The notes: generated from the sequence alone by a model not told the origin. 64,000 nt of DNA from Rhizobium sp. BK196 (GCF_014193255.1 NZ_JACHZB010000003.1:744001-808000); one strand, 5' to 3'; positions 18,839 to 28,052 are shown, numbered from the stretch's first letter. Program-made: numbers and translations.

Positions 18839-19477
18839 ATGGGTTTCCGTTCCCTCGCGCGGTCTTTTGTTCTGACCGCAGGCATCGCGGCCGCCGCGAC
18901 GAGCCCCGTTTTCGCTCAACAGACGCCGACGCCCGCGCAGTCGCGTCCTGCCGCGCCTGCTCCGAAGCCCGCCCCGGCACAGCAGCCCGCACCGTCTACG
19001 ACGCCGAACGTCGAGCAGGTGACGCCCGGCCAGACCCAGCCGGCGGCTCCCGGCACGGTCCGTTCCAACCATGGCGCATGGTCGGTCGTCTGCGACAAGC
19101 CGGCAGGCGCTTCGACCGAGCAGTGTGCGCTGATGCAGAATGTCATCGCCGAAGACCGTCCGGAAGTGGGCCTGTCCGTCGTCGTCCTGAAGACGGCCGA
19201 CCGCAAGTCCAAGATCCTGCGTGTGCTGGCGCCGCTTGGCGTGCTGCTGCCGAACGGCCTCGGCCTCAATGTCGACGGCAAGGATATCGGCCGCGCCTAT
19301 TTCGTGCGCTGCTTCGCCGATGGCTGCTACGCCGAAGTCGTTCTCGAAGACGAACTGCTCAAGACCTTCCGCAGCGGCGCCCAGGCAACCTTCATCGTTT
19401 TCCAGACGCCGGAAGAAGGCATCGGCATCCCCGTAGACCTAAAGGGGTTCGCGGAAGGCTATGACGCCCTGCCCTGA
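18839..19477 (+). CDS. Invasion-associated locus B (IalB) family protein
   Basis: A 212-residue secreted protein. Starting at MGFRSLARSFVLTAG gives a signal peptide ending PVFA-QQ. A Pro/Ala/Gln-rich linker (residues 24 to about 68) leads to the IalB domain: NHGAWSVVCDKPAGASTEQCALMQ, VLRVLAPLGVLLPNGLGLNVD and FVRCFADGCYAEVVLED, with conserved cysteine pairs. In Bartonella IalB contributes to erythrocyte invasion; rhizobial members are common envelope proteins of unknown job. An in-frame start 8 codons earlier is less consistent with a signal peptide. Confidence 0.9.
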   Translation: MGFRSLARSFVLTAGIAAAATSPVFAQQTPTPAQSRPAAPAPKPAPAQQPAPSTTPNVEQVTPGQTQPAAPGTVRSNHGAWSVVCDKPAGASTEQCALMQNVIAEDRPEVGLSVVVLKTADRKSKILRVLAPLGVLLPNGLGLNVDGKDIGRAYFVRCFADGCYAEVVLEDELLKTFRSGAQATFIVFQTPEEGIGIPVDLKGFAEGYDALP

Positions 19478-19558
19478 TTTGGCGGGGCTTGCTCGCGCAG
19501 CACAACAGACCTACATCGGCTATTGAGCATTCCCGCTCTCCTTGCGGAGCAAAAGACC

Positions 19559-20974
19559 ATGACCAACGATCTCCTGACGCTTTTCGATGCCGATGAAGCG
19601 ACGATGCGCAAGCATGTCGCTGAAGCGCTTTCCGGCGCCGATGACGGCGAACTCTTCATCGAGCACGCGCAGGCGGAATCGCTGACCTTTGACAACGGTC
19701 GCCTCAAGGGCGGCAGCTTCAACACCGAACAGGGTTTTGGCCTGCGAGCAGTCGCGGGCGAGGCTGTCGGCTACGCGCATGCGGGCGATCTTTCCATCTC
19801 GGCGCTGAAGCGGGCAGCCGACGCGGTCAGCGCCGTGACACGTGGTTATTCCGGCTCTTACGCGGCAGCGCCGCAGCGCACTAACCGCAAGCTCTACACC
19901 GACGAGAACCCGATCGGCTCGCCGACCTTCGAGGAGAAGGTGAAGGTGCTGACGGATATCGACGCCTATCTGCGCGGCAAGAATGACAAGGTGCGGCAGG
20001 TCACGGCATCGGTCGCGGCAAGCTGGCAGGTGGTCGATATCCTGCGCGCCGATGGCCACCGCGTGCAGGACATCCGGCCGATGACACGTATCAACATCTC
20101 CGTCATGGTGGGCGAAGGCGACCGGCAGGAGAGCGGCTCCTATGGTCAGGGCGGACGCATCGGTTTCGGCGATTTCATCGCAACCGGAAACTGGCAGCAC
20201 GGGGCCGATGAGGCGCTGCGGCAGGCACTTGTCAATCTCGAAGCGATCGATGCGCCGGCGGGCACGATGGATGTGGTGCTCGGCTCCGGCTGGCCGGGCG
20301 TCATGCTGCACGAAGCCGTGGGCCATGGCCTCGAAGGTGACTTCAACCGCAAGAAGACGTCCGCATTTGCGGGCCTCCTGGGCCAGATGGTAGCGGCACC
20401 GGGCGTGACCGTCGTTGACGACGGCACGATCGACAGCCGCCGCGGCTCGATCACCATAGACGACGAAGGCACACCCTCCGCCTACAACGTGTTGATCGAA
20501 AACGGCAAGCTCGTCGGTTACATGCAGGACCGGCAGAACGCCCGGCTGATGGGCATGGCGGCGACTGGCAACGGCCGCCGCCAAGGCTATGCGCATGTGC
20601 CGATGCCGCGCATGACCAACACCTATATGCTCGGCGGCGACAAGTCGCCGGAAGAGATCATCGCTTCGGTCAAGAAGGGCGTCTACGCTGTCTCCTTCGG
20701 CGGCGGTCAGGTGGATATCACCTCAGGCAAGTTCGTGTTCGGCTGCACCGAGGCCTATCTCATCGAAAACGGCAAGATCGGCGCGCCGATCAAAGGCGCC
20801 ATGCTGATCGGCAACGGCCCGGATGCGATGAAGCGCGTATCGATGATCGGCAACGATATGAAGCTCGACACCGGCATCGGCAATTGCGGCAAGGCAGGCC
20901 AGTGGGTGCCAGTCGGGGTCGGCCAGCCGCATCTGCGCATGGATCAGGTGACCGTCGGCGGCACACAGACCTGA
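19559..20974 (+). CDS. tldD: Metalloprotease TldD
   Basis: A 471-residue TldD subunit. The zinc motif VMLHEAVGHGLEGD (HExxxH) and the later metal-ligand region KFVFGCTEAYLIENGKIG are intact. TldD and TldE (PmbA) together form a cytoplasmic protease that degrades unfolded peptides and, in enterics, matures microcin B17 and acts on CcdA. No pmbA gene is in the window, so the partner must lie elsewhere. I start at MTNDLLTLFD rather than 12 codons upstream; the upstream residues are not typical. Confidence 0.95.
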   Translation: MTNDLLTLFDADEATMRKHVAEALSGADDGELFIEHAQAESLTFDNGRLKGGSFNTEQGFGLRAVAGEAVGYAHAGDLSISALKRAADAVSAVTRGYSGSYAAAPQRTNRKLYTDENPIGSPTFEEKVKVLTDIDAYLRGKNDKVRQVTASVAASWQVVDILRADGHRVQDIRPMTRINISVMVGEGDRQESGSYGQGGRIGFGDFIATGNWQHGADEALRQALVNLEAIDAPAGTMDVVLGSGWPGVMLHEAVGHGLEGDFNRKKTSAFAGLLGQMVAAPGVTVVDDGTIDSRRGSITIDDEGTPSAYNVLIENGKLVGYMQDRQNARLMGMAATGNGRRQGYAHVPMPRMTNTYMLGGDKSPEEIIASVKKGVYAVSFGGGQVDITSGKFVFGCTEAYLIENGKIGAPIKGAMLIGNGPDAMKRVSMIGNDMKLDTGIGNCGKAGQWVPVGVGQPHLRMDQVTVGGTQT

Positions 20975-20986
20975 GGCGGTGCGACC

Positions 20987-21484
20987 ATGGCCGAGATCGA
21001 GATCAGAACCTTCGCCCCTGACGATGCCGATGGCGTGATCTCGGTCATCCTGCCGATCCAGCGCGAAGAATTCGGCATCGACATCACCGCCGATACCCAG
21101 CCCGACCTGCGCGTCATTCCCGACTTCTATCAGTCGGGCAAGGGCCAGTTCTGGGTCGCAGTGAAAGATGGCGTGATTGTCGGCACGGTCGGCCTCAAAG
21201 ATATCCGCAACAATCAGGCAGCCCTTCGGAAGATGTTCGTCGCCGCTGAGGTGCGGGGCCGCGAACATGGTGTAGCCACCCGGCTGCTCGAGGCGCTCCT
21301 TGCCCATGCCGGCGAAGTCGGCGTGACCGATATCTTCCTCGGCACGACCGAGAAGTTTTTTGCCGCACACCGGTTCTATGAAAAGAACGGCTTTTCCGAG
21401 ATCCCCACTGAGGACCTACCACGAACCTTCCCGCGCATGGCCGTCGATAGCAAATTCTACCGGCGCAAAGTCTCTGCCCTCTGA
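20987..21484 (+). CDS. GNAT family N-acetyltransferase
   Basis: A 165-residue GCN5-related acetyltransferase. The acetyl-CoA binding motif A is seen in KMFVAAEVRGREHGVATRLL, followed by GVTDIFLGTTEKFFAAHRFYEKNGF, the usual C-terminal strand and helix. The substrate cannot be told from sequence. It follows tldD by 12 bases and is probably co-transcribed. Its last 28 bases overlap the 3' end of the opposing MazG-like gene. Confidence 0.9.
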   Translation: MAEIEIRTFAPDDADGVISVILPIQREEFGIDITADTQPDLRVIPDFYQSGKGQFWVAVKDGVIVGTVGLKDIRNNQAALRKMFVAAEVRGREHGVATRLLEALLAHAGEVGVTDIFLGTTEKFFAAHRFYEKNGFSEIPTEDLPRTFPRMAVDSKFYRRKVSAL

Positions 21485-21801
21485 CCATCAAATGGCTCAG
21501 GCGCCGGCCTGAACTTCCATTTCCGTTCAATAGCGGCCACCAAATCAATGTCATGACGCCGAGCGAAGAGCAGCACGTGACCGAGGATATCGGCAGCCTC
21601 GTCTGCGAGGTCGCGCTCCATCTCCTCGGGTGACCGTCCCTTGGCCCGGCCGCGGCCGGTCAGACGGTTCCAGGCCTGGGTTAGCTCACCCATCTCCTCC
21701 TGCAATTTCAGCAGGAACCAGTCGGCATCACGCTCGATGTCGTTGGCGGCGGCGTAGGTGGACGATGAGGTCTCGAACTGATCGGCGAGCCGTTGCAGCA
21801 T
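21457..21801 (-). CDS. MazG-like NTP pyrophosphohydrolase
   Basis: A 114-residue all-alpha NTP pyrophosphatase. The metal-binding pattern is LQEEMGELTQAW (ExxE) with DLADEAADILGHVLLFA (ExxD) downstream, as in MazG and related nucleotide housekeeping enzymes. Size and single domain fit the small MazG-like proteins. AAGGAG lies 6-7 bases before the chosen ATG at MLQRLADQF. It is convergent with the acetyltransferase gene. Confidence 0.85.
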   Translation of the reverse strand: MLQRLADQFETSSSTYAAANDIERDADWFLLKLQEEMGELTQAWNRLTGRGRAKGRSPEEMERDLADEAADILGHVLLFARRHDIDLVAAIERKWKFRPAPEPFDGQRAETLRR

Positions 21802-21863
21802 GACGTTCTCCTTTTGTTTATGAGGAGAGCGCCGATTCCCGGAAATTGTCCAGAGTGTGGAAA

Positions 21864-23165
21864 TCAACCCTGGTTCGGCAGGAGCATGCAGTCATAGGAG
21901 CGCTTCTTCAGGGCATCGCAGGCAGACGTCGCATCTTCCTTGCTCCTGAAGCCGACGAAACGGGCGCGATAAACCGCATTGGCGCCCTTGCCGACAGCTT
22001 CCGTGTAAGGCGAGGCGGAAACGAGCGGCGCGCCGGCCTCGGACTGGGCCTGCGCAAGAAGTGCGCGGGCAGCATCGGCGCTCGGGGCGGCCGAGATCTG
22101 GATCTGCCAGCCACCTGCCTTGTCGGCTGGTGCCTTGCCGACTGGCGCTTTCGGCGCCTTGCCGGCATTCATGATCTCGTCCATTGCCGCCGGGCGCTCC
22201 AGCGGGATAACGCCATCGTCGGCATAACCGAGCGTCTTCGGTGCCGGTGCTGCTGCCTCATCCACAACGCGCGGCGCGCCTGCCGGCACGGGAACATCGG
22301 CGTCATCCGCGGCCGATGCGACCTCGACCTGCTGCTTCGCATTGATGCTGGCGGTCAGCTTGGCGGCGCCGGAGGCGGCACGTTCCATATAGCGGTCGAA
22401 CAATCCGGCCATCTTGGCATCACGGCTGCGGGCGGTGCGGCCGCCGAGCACTACGCCGACCACGCGGCGGTTGCCGTCTTTCACGGCGCTGACGATGTTG
22501 AAGCCGGAGGCATTGGTGTAACCGGTCTTAATGCCATCCATGCCCTGGTAGCGATACATGAGATTGTTGTGGCCGCGGATGGTCCGGCCGCGGAAATTGA
22601 AGCTCGCAGTGGAGAAGAGCCGATATTCGCTAGGATAGTTCTTCATCAGCGCCACGGCGAGTGTGGACATGTCACGCGCCGTGGTAACCTGGCGATTGTC
22701 CGGCAGGCCGGAAGCATTGACGAATACCGTGCGGCTCATGCCGAGCTGGCGAGCCTTCTGAGTCATGAGCCTTGCGAAATTACTTTCCGAGCCGCCGAGC
22801 TTTTCACCGATGGCGGCAGCAGCATCATTGGCCGATTTGACGATCATGCCATAGACCGCCTCACGCACGGTGATGGTACCGCCCGCCTTTACGCCGAGCT
22901 TCGTCGGCGGACGGGAGGCCGCATATTTCGACATCGTGATCGGCGTATCCCAGGTGAGCTTTCCACGGTTCAATGCCTCGAAGGTGAGATAAAGGGTCAT
23001 CATCTTCGTGAGCGAAGCCGGATGGTTCAGCGTATCGCCGTTTTCGGACGCCAGGACCTTACCGGTGCGGGCATCGAGCACGAGGGACGCACTGCCGGCG
23101 AAGGCCGCAACGGGTGTGGAAAGAGCCAGCGTCGCAGTCAGAATGGCAACCAAAAGCGTCTTCAT
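21864..23165 (-). CDS. D-alanyl-D-alanine carboxypeptidase with SPOR domain
   Basis: A 433-residue low-molecular-weight penicillin-binding protein of the DacF/DacA type, trimming D-Ala from peptidoglycan stem peptides in the periplasm. The signal peptide ends AAFA-GS. Active-site motifs are visible: S51-x-x-K54 (ASLTKMM), SAN (VKSANDAAA) and KTG (GIKTGYTNASGFN). A Pro/Ala-rich linker leads to a C-terminal SPOR domain (WQIQISAAPSADAARALL ... RFVGFRSKEDATSACDAL), which binds denuded septal glycan and implies localisation to the division site. Confidence 0.94.
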   Translation of the reverse strand: MKTLLVAILTATLALSTPVAAFAGSASLVLDARTGKVLASENGDTLNHPASLTKMMTLYLTFEALNRGKLTWDTPITMSKYAASRPPTKLGVKAGGTITVREAVYGMIVKSANDAAAAIGEKLGGSESNFARLMTQKARQLGMSRTVFVNASGLPDNRQVTTARDMSTLAVALMKNYPSEYRLFSTASFNFRGRTIRGHNNLMYRYQGMDGIKTGYTNASGFNIVSAVKDGNRRVVGVVLGGRTARSRDAKMAGLFDRYMERAASGAAKLTASINAKQQVEVASAADDADVPVPAGAPRVVDEAAAPAPKTLGYADDGVIPLERPAAMDEIMNAGKAPKAPVGKAPADKAGGWQIQISAAPSADAARALLAQAQSEAGAPLVSASPYTEAVGKGANAVYRARFVGFRSKEDATSACDALKKRSYDCMLLPNQG

Positions 23166-23399
23166 GCACGTCCCCTCGAATGTTCCGGCAGTTCAACACG
23201 ACCGGCATTTTGTCCCGTATTGTGACACATGCCCATAATCTGGCGCGACTTTGAGGCAACGGCCAAGAGTTTTCCAAGCTTTTGTGCCGCTCGGTTAACG
23301 GGCGGTAAAAGCATCCTTTTTCCGAGCAGGATTCAGCAAGGTTTAACGGCGGTATTGATAACCTCTGTGACACGAATACCGAGCGGGGTCACGGAAAAA

Positions 23400-24434
23400 A
23401 TGGGGCAGTGGAAGCGGCGTCTGAAGCGCATCGCGATCGGCGGCGGTCTGGAAGGGGCGTGGCTGGCGAACGCCGCCGGGCTCATGAAAGAAGCCCGCGG
23501 ACGCGGTGTCATCTTCACCCTCCACCATGTGCGCCCGCATATCGCCCAGACGTTCGAGCCCAACCGCCATCTCGAAATCACTCCTGAATTTCTGGACGCC
23601 GCGCTCCGGCGGCTGAAGCGGATCGGCTATCGTTTCGTACCGCTCGATGCGGTGCCTTTCCTCTTGTCAGACCCGCGGGACGATCGCCTGTTCGCCGCTT
23701 TCACGCTGGATGACGGATACCGCAACAATCTGGTCCACGCCCTGCCCGTTTTCGAACGGCATGGCGCACCCTTTACCGTTTTCATAACGCAGGGCTTTGC
23801 CGAGGGCTCGCACAGCATCTGGTGGGAAACGCTGGCACTGCTGCTGCGCAGAGAAAACAGCATCGAGTTCAACTTCGGCCGCGGCAGAGAGAGACTGCCG
23901 CTTGATACGCCCGTCCGCCAATGGGAAGCCTTCGACCGGTTCGCCGCATTCGTCCACAGCCACGATGAAGCCCGCGCCGTTTCCAACGTGGACGCGATGG
24001 CGCGACATTATGGCATCGAACCGACGGATATTACCCGCGATCTGGTGATGGGGCCGAAGGACTTGCGGGCGCTTGCGGCAAGTCCGCTTGCCACCCTCGG
24101 CGCCCACACGATCAGCCACCGGGCGCTTGCCCGCCTGCCCTGGGCCGAGGCCAGGATCGAGATGGAAATTTCGGCTGATTATATCGAATCGATTACAGGA
24201 ACTCGTCCCCGGACAATCGCCTATCCCTATGGCTTGCCGGCGACCGCGACCGCCCGCGAAGCGGGCATTGCAGCCAATCTCGGCTTTGCCGTCGCCGTGA
24301 CGACGCAGCCGGGTTTGCCGGCGGCAGGACAGCCCACTTATATGCCGCGCATTTCGCTCAATGGCTTTTACCAGAAGCCGCGCTATGTCTCGGCGCTGGC
24401 TTCCGGCATTCCCTTGAAACTACTCGGGAAATAA
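23400..24434 (+). CDS. Polysaccharide deacetylase family protein
   Basis: A 344-residue NodB-homology carbohydrate esterase. Catalytic motifs: FTLDDGYRNNL (the Asp pair) and the His-containing LGAHTISHRALARL, then AYPYGLPATATA. It is cytoplasmic by sequence, with no signal peptide. Family members remove acetyl groups from glycans such as exopolysaccharides; the specific substrate is unknown. The start at MGQWKRRLKR is uncertain because no strong ribosome-binding site precedes it. Its end is 5 bases from pdxH on the other strand. Confidence 0.87.
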   Translation: MGQWKRRLKRIAIGGGLEGAWLANAAGLMKEARGRGVIFTLHHVRPHIAQTFEPNRHLEITPEFLDAALRRLKRIGYRFVPLDAVPFLLSDPRDDRLFAAFTLDDGYRNNLVHALPVFERHGAPFTVFITQGFAEGSHSIWWETLALLLRRENSIEFNFGRGRERLPLDTPVRQWEAFDRFAAFVHSHDEARAVSNVDAMARHYGIEPTDITRDLVMGPKDLRALAASPLATLGAHTISHRALARLPWAEARIEMEISADYIESITGTRPRTIAYPYGLPATATAREAGIAANLGFAVAVTTQPGLPAAGQPTYMPRISLNGFYQKPRYVSALASGIPLKLLGK

Positions 24435-24439
24435 GCCCT

Positions 24440-25060
24440 TTACGGGTACATCCGCACCTTGCCCCAGGCCCCCTCTGGCGTCGGCCGGTGAAACTCGATC
24501 CGGTCGTGCAGCCTGAATTTCTGGTCTTTCCAGAACTCGATCGAGGTCGGGCGGATCCGGAAACCGGACCAGTAAGATGGGCGTGGAATCTCGCCGACAG
24601 CATAGCGCGCCGTATATTCGGCAACGGCTTTTTCCAGTGCGAAGCGGCTTTCGAGCGGCCGCGACTGCTTGGAAGCCCAGGCACCGATACGGCTGCCGCG
24701 GGGACGGGTCGCAAAATACGCGTCGGCCTCGGCATCGGTTACAATTTCGACAGGACCGCGAACGCGCACTTGACGGCGCAGCGTTTTCCAGTGGAAACAC
24801 ATGGCGGCTTTCTTCTGTCCCAAGATTTCGCGACCTTTCCGGCTCTCGAAATTCGTGTAGAAGACGAATCCGTCGGTATCGAAACCTTTCAGGAGAACCA
24901 TGCGGACATTGGGCAGCCCATCTTCATCGACCGTCGCGAGTGCGACAGCATTGGGGTCGTTGACTTCGGAAGCCTCCGCCTCCTTCAGCCATTCCCCGAA
25001 GAGCTTGAAGGGCTCTTCACTTTCGGTAAAGTCACGACCTGTTAACCCGTTTGCCGACAT
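24440..25060 (-). CDS. pdxH: Pyridoxamine 5'-phosphate oxidase
   Basis: A 206-residue flavoenzyme that oxidises pyridoxamine or pyridoxine 5'-phosphate to pyridoxal phosphate. Typical segments are [26 protein letters not shown] (FMN binding), [20 protein letters not shown] and the C-terminal [14 protein letters not shown] ... VRMYP (family: RLSP-like end). The length matches E. coli PdxH. It is divergent from the lipoprotein gene, so the 64 bases between them contain its promoter. Confidence 0.96.
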   Translation of the reverse strand: MSANGLTGRDFTESEEPFKLFGEWLKEAEASEVNDPNAVALATVDEDGLPNVRMVLLKGFDTDGFVFYTNFESRKGREILGQKKAAMCFHWKTLRRQVRVRGPVEIVTDAEADAYFATRPRGSRIGAWASKQSRPLESRFALEKAVAEYTARYAVGEIPRPSYWSGFRIRPTSIEFWKDQKFRLHDRIEFHRPTPEGAWGKVRMYP

Positions 25061-25124
25061 ATTAATTCAAATCCCGCGGTTTATGAAAACTGACCCGGCC
25101 TCCAGGACTGGGGAAGGACACAGG

Positions 25125-25583
25125 GTGGAAGTCATAGCAAAGACACATCTCCATACAAAGGGTTCGCTGCGCCGCAGTTGCAGACTCTCCATCGTCGGTA
25201 TGGCGATCCTGTCACTCTCCGGCTGCGTGTCGGGAGGGTTCGATTTCCTGAGCTCAGCAAAAGTGGATCGTTCGGTGGCGACAGGAACCGTTCCGCAGCC
25301 AGCACCCAGCACCGATACGCTGTCCGACGAAATGACGGTGCGCAACGCCGTGACCTCTGCCGATATCCAGAAGCTCGAGGGACAGCCGCTTCCCTGGGCC
25401 AATGCGTCTACCGGCAGCGCCGGCATCATCGATACGATCGTCGAAAATAATGATGCCGGCCAGGTTTGCCGCCAGTTCCGCACCACGCGGCATTCCTATG
25501 TCGGCATCGCCAAATTCTACGGTAAGACCTGCCTTGTCGGCGGCGGCAACTGGCAGCTTCTGAGCTTCCAGCCGGAAAGCTGA
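25125..25583 (+). CDS. Lipoprotein of the RT0821/Lpp0805 surface-protein type
   Basis: About 152 residues from a GTG with AAGGA 6-7 bases upstream; an ATG 42 bases earlier (25083) is the alternative. Residues around 20-32 form a hydrophobic segment with a lipobox, SLSGCVSGG, so it is probably an outer-membrane lipoprotein. The C-terminal half (PLPWANASTGSAGIID, GQVCRQFRTTRHSYVGIAKFYGKTCL, WQLLSF) resembles RT0821/Lpp0805 surface proteins related to 17-kDa antigens. Its role is unknown. Confidence 0.8.
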   Translation: MEVIAKTHLHTKGSLRRSCRLSIVGMAILSLSGCVSGGFDFLSSAKVDRSVATGTVPQPAPSTDTLSDEMTVRNAVTSADIQKLEGQPLPWANASTGSAGIIDTIVENNDAGQVCRQFRTTRHSYVGIAKFYGKTCLVGGGNWQLLSFQPES

Positions 25584-25616
25584 TCCCAGCCGTCCACCTG
25601 TTTCGGCACGATGCGT

Positions 25617-25632
25617 CCCTGACACGTCAGGG
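25617..25632. repeat. Short perfect inverted repeat downstream of the lipoprotein gene
   Basis: CCCTGAC and GTCAGGG are separated by two bases and lie 34 bases after the lipoprotein stop. There is no T-run, so it is not a classical terminator; it could be an operator or mRNA 3' structure. The rest of the roughly 290 bases up to the DnaJ-like gene shows nothing recognisable. Confidence 0.45.
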
Positions 25633-25872
25633 TTAATGCGCCTTGCCGATTCGCCTCAATGTTTAGCGAAAGGCTAACCATTCACGGTAAAACATCCCAT
25701 ATCCAGCTTCGGAAATAAGAAGTGATTAGCAACTCTCCCGCACGATCGCCCAACGAGCGGGCTTTCCTGTCGCGAGAGCGGACCGGACGGCGCGCCGTGA
25801 ATTGAGATTCGGTTTTCGGGAACGGCCACGAGGAACATGCCTCCCGGATTGCGGCAGCGGCGGTGCGAACTA

Positions 25873-27081
25873 ATGCGTGATCCATACAAGATCCTGGGCG
25901 TCAAGCGCGACGCGGATGCGGACGAAATCAAAGCGGCCTGGCGCAACATGGCCAAGGCCGTGCATCCCGATCACAATCAGGGTGACCCGACGGCGACCGC
26001 ACGTTTTGCCGAGATCGGCCGCGCCTATGAAACGCTGAAAGATCCGAAGAAGCGTAATCTCTTCGACAGCGCCGCGCGCATGGCGGAAGCCAAGAAGCGG
26101 GAACAGACGATCATGCAGCAGCGCCAGGCTGCCCGTGAGGCCGCCGCTCGGGCCAAGGCCGCACAGGCCAATGCCGAGCGCGTGATGGAAGAGCTTGCAC
26201 GCGCCAATGCCAATGCGCAGAAGGCCGCTGCGGCAGCAGGTGCCAAACAGCAGCAGCCAGGCGCAACCGAAGCTGCAGAAGAGATGGTCGAGCGCATTTT
26301 TGGCGCGCAGGCAACCCGCGCCGCCGGCCCACAGCAACCACACGCCCCGCAGGCGCATTCTCAACAAGCACATTCCCAGCAGGCGCAAGCCAAGCCACAT
26401 GCAGCCGAAGCGGCCAGGCAACCGGAACAGGAAACAGCTGAATCAGAGGCCGCCAAGGCGGAGGACGAGCAGACGGAGGCCACTGCCGGCGCTGGCGCCA
26501 ACATGTCGCTGCCGCTCAGCCTACTGACCTCGCTCGTGCGCCGCTTCACCGGCGCAGGCCAGCCTGGTCTTGAGAAGGCCCCGGATGAAGTGGCAACCGC
26601 GACCGTGACGATCGAAGATATCATGAAGGGAAGCTGGACGACGGTTTCCCTGCCGGAGGGCCGCGAAGTCGGCTTTGCCCTTCCGGCCGGCACGACTGAA
26701 GGCCATCAGATCCGGCTCAAGGGCCAGGGATTCAAGCTGCCGGGCATGCAGCGCGGCGATGCCGTCATCAATATCCACATCGCACCCGATCCGCGCTTCG
26801 CCGTCGATGGTTTCGACGTGCATACTGTGCTGCCGCTCAACATCGAAAACGCGGTGCTCGGCACCGAGGCGCGTGTTGACGGTCCGCAGGGACCACTCAA
26901 TGTAACGGTTCCGGCCTGGTCAGGCTCCGACAAGACGATCCGCATTCCCGACCAGGGTCTGCCCAACGACAGCGGCGGAAAAGGCGATCTCGTCGTTGAG
27001 TTGCGTATTATGTTGTGGGAAAAACCCGACGCCAAAGTCACTGATCTCATGCGCAGCATGCGTGAAGGGCTGTTTTTATGA
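25873..27081 (+). CDS. DnaJ-like co-chaperone with Ala/Gln-rich linker
   Basis: A 402-residue protein: J domain (residues 1 to about 70) with the HPD motif (AVHPDHNQGDP), a long Ala/Gln/Lys-rich region (residues about 75-205) including repeated HSQQA units, and a DnaJ C-terminal domain (TATVTIEDIMKGSW to ELRIMLWEKPDAKV). It lacks the G/F region and the zinc-finger cysteines of classical DnaJ, so it is a CbpA/type-II-like J protein that would stimulate a DnaK ATPase. The start MRDPYKILGV is standard for the fold; 12 upstream residues in frame are unlikely. Confidence 0.9.
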   Translation: MRDPYKILGVKRDADADEIKAAWRNMAKAVHPDHNQGDPTATARFAEIGRAYETLKDPKKRNLFDSAARMAEAKKREQTIMQQRQAAREAAARAKAAQANAERVMEELARANANAQKAAAAAGAKQQQPGATEAAEEMVERIFGAQATRAAGPQQPHAPQAHSQQAHSQQAQAKPHAAEAARQPEQETAESEAAKAEDEQTEATAGAGANMSLPLSLLTSLVRRFTGAGQPGLEKAPDEVATATVTIEDIMKGSWTTVSLPEGREVGFALPAGTTEGHQIRLKGQGFKLPGMQRGDAVINIHIAPDPRFAVDGFDVHTVLPLNIENAVLGTEARVDGPQGPLNVTVPAWSGSDKTIRIPDQGLPNDSGGKGDLVVELRIMLWEKPDAKVTDLMRSMREGLFL

Positions 27082-27125
27082 AATTTTAGTGACAATCGCA
27101 CCCTTTGTTACGATCCCTAACAGTT

Positions 27126-27181
27126 GATGATCTTGGGCCTGCTTGAACCGATTAACGGCCTATGCCATAGGCAGGATCATC
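27126..27181. promoter_or_regulatory. Nested inverted repeat upstream of fabI
   Basis: A 15-base palindrome GCCTATG-C-CATAGGC (27158-27172) is enclosed by a second pair, GATGATC (27126-27132) and GATCATC (27175-27181). It ends 22 bases before the fabI ATG. The inner palindrome has operator-like symmetry, and the whole could form an mRNA leader hairpin. The regulator is unknown. Confidence 0.5.
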
Positions 27182-27203
27182 AGAATTCCTAGGGAAGCGA
27201 AAT

Positions 27204-28022
27204 ATGGCTCAAGCATCCGGCCTCATGGCAGGCAAACGCGGCGTCATCATGGGTGTGGCCAACAATCGTTCGATTGCGTGGGGTATTGCCAAGGCCATTC
27301 ATGCGCAGGGCGGAGAAGTTGCATTCACCTACCAGGGCGATGCCCTGAAGAAGCGCGTGGAGCCGCTGGCCGCCGAAATCGGCGCCGTCATGGTCGGCCA
27401 TTGTGACGTGAGCGACGAATCCACGATCGACGCCGTTTTCGAGAATGTCGAGAAGCTGTGGGGCAAGATCGATTTCATCGTGCACGCCATCGGCTTTTCC
27501 GACAAGGACGAGTTGACCGGCCGTTACGTCGATACGACGCCTGACAATTTCGCGAAGACCATGCAGATCTCCGTCTACTCCTTCACCTCGGTCGCTCGCC
27601 GCGCCGAGAAGCTGATGACGGAAGGCGGCTCGATGCTCACCCTCACCTATTACGGTGCAGAAAAAGTGATGCCGAACTACAACGTCATGGGCGTCGCCAA
27701 GGCTGCGCTCGAAGCCAGCGTCAAGTATCTCGCCGTCGACCTCGGGCCGAAGAACATTCGCGTCAACGCCGTTTCGGCGGGCCCGATCAAGACGCTTGCC
27801 GCCTCCGGCATCGGCGACTTCCGCTACATCCTCAAGTGGAACGAGTACAATGCACCGCTGCGCCGCACCGTCACCATCGAGGAAGTGGGCGATGTCGGCC
27901 TCTACCTTCTTTCGGACCTGTCTCGTTCGGTGACCGGCGAAGTGCATCACGCCGACAGCGGCTATCATGTCATCGGCATGAAGGCTGTGGACGCGCCTGA
28001 TATTTCCGTCATCAAGGACTGA
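27204..28022 (+). CDS. fabI: Enoyl-[acyl-carrier-protein] reductase [NADH]
   Basis: A 272-residue enzyme reducing the enoyl-ACP double bond in the last step of each fatty-acid elongation cycle. It has the divergent SDR nucleotide motif of FabI (GVANNRSIAWGIAKA) and the catalytic Tyr-x6-Lys (NYNVMGVAKAAL). The C-terminal half has RVNAVSAGPIKTLAASGI and FRYILKWNEYNAPL, as in rhizobial FabI proteins. It is followed after 30 bases by the phosphatase gene. Confidence 0.96.
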   Translation: MAQASGLMAGKRGVIMGVANNRSIAWGIAKAIHAQGGEVAFTYQGDALKKRVEPLAAEIGAVMVGHCDVSDESTIDAVFENVEKLWGKIDFIVHAIGFSDKDELTGRYVDTTPDNFAKTMQISVYSFTSVARRAEKLMTEGGSMLTLTYYGAEKVMPNYNVMGVAKAALEASVKYLAVDLGPKNIRVNAVSAGPIKTLAASGIGDFRYILKWNEYNAPLRRTVTIEEVGDVGLYLLSDLSRSVTGEVHHADSGYHVIGMKAVDAPDISVIKD

Positions 28023-28052
28023 TCCGTCCTCCCCGAAGCGGAGCCGATACCC

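Noticed and set aside
20146..20472. Open frames antisense to tldD
   Set aside because: They are shadows of a gene with an intact HExxxH zinc motif and full-length homology.
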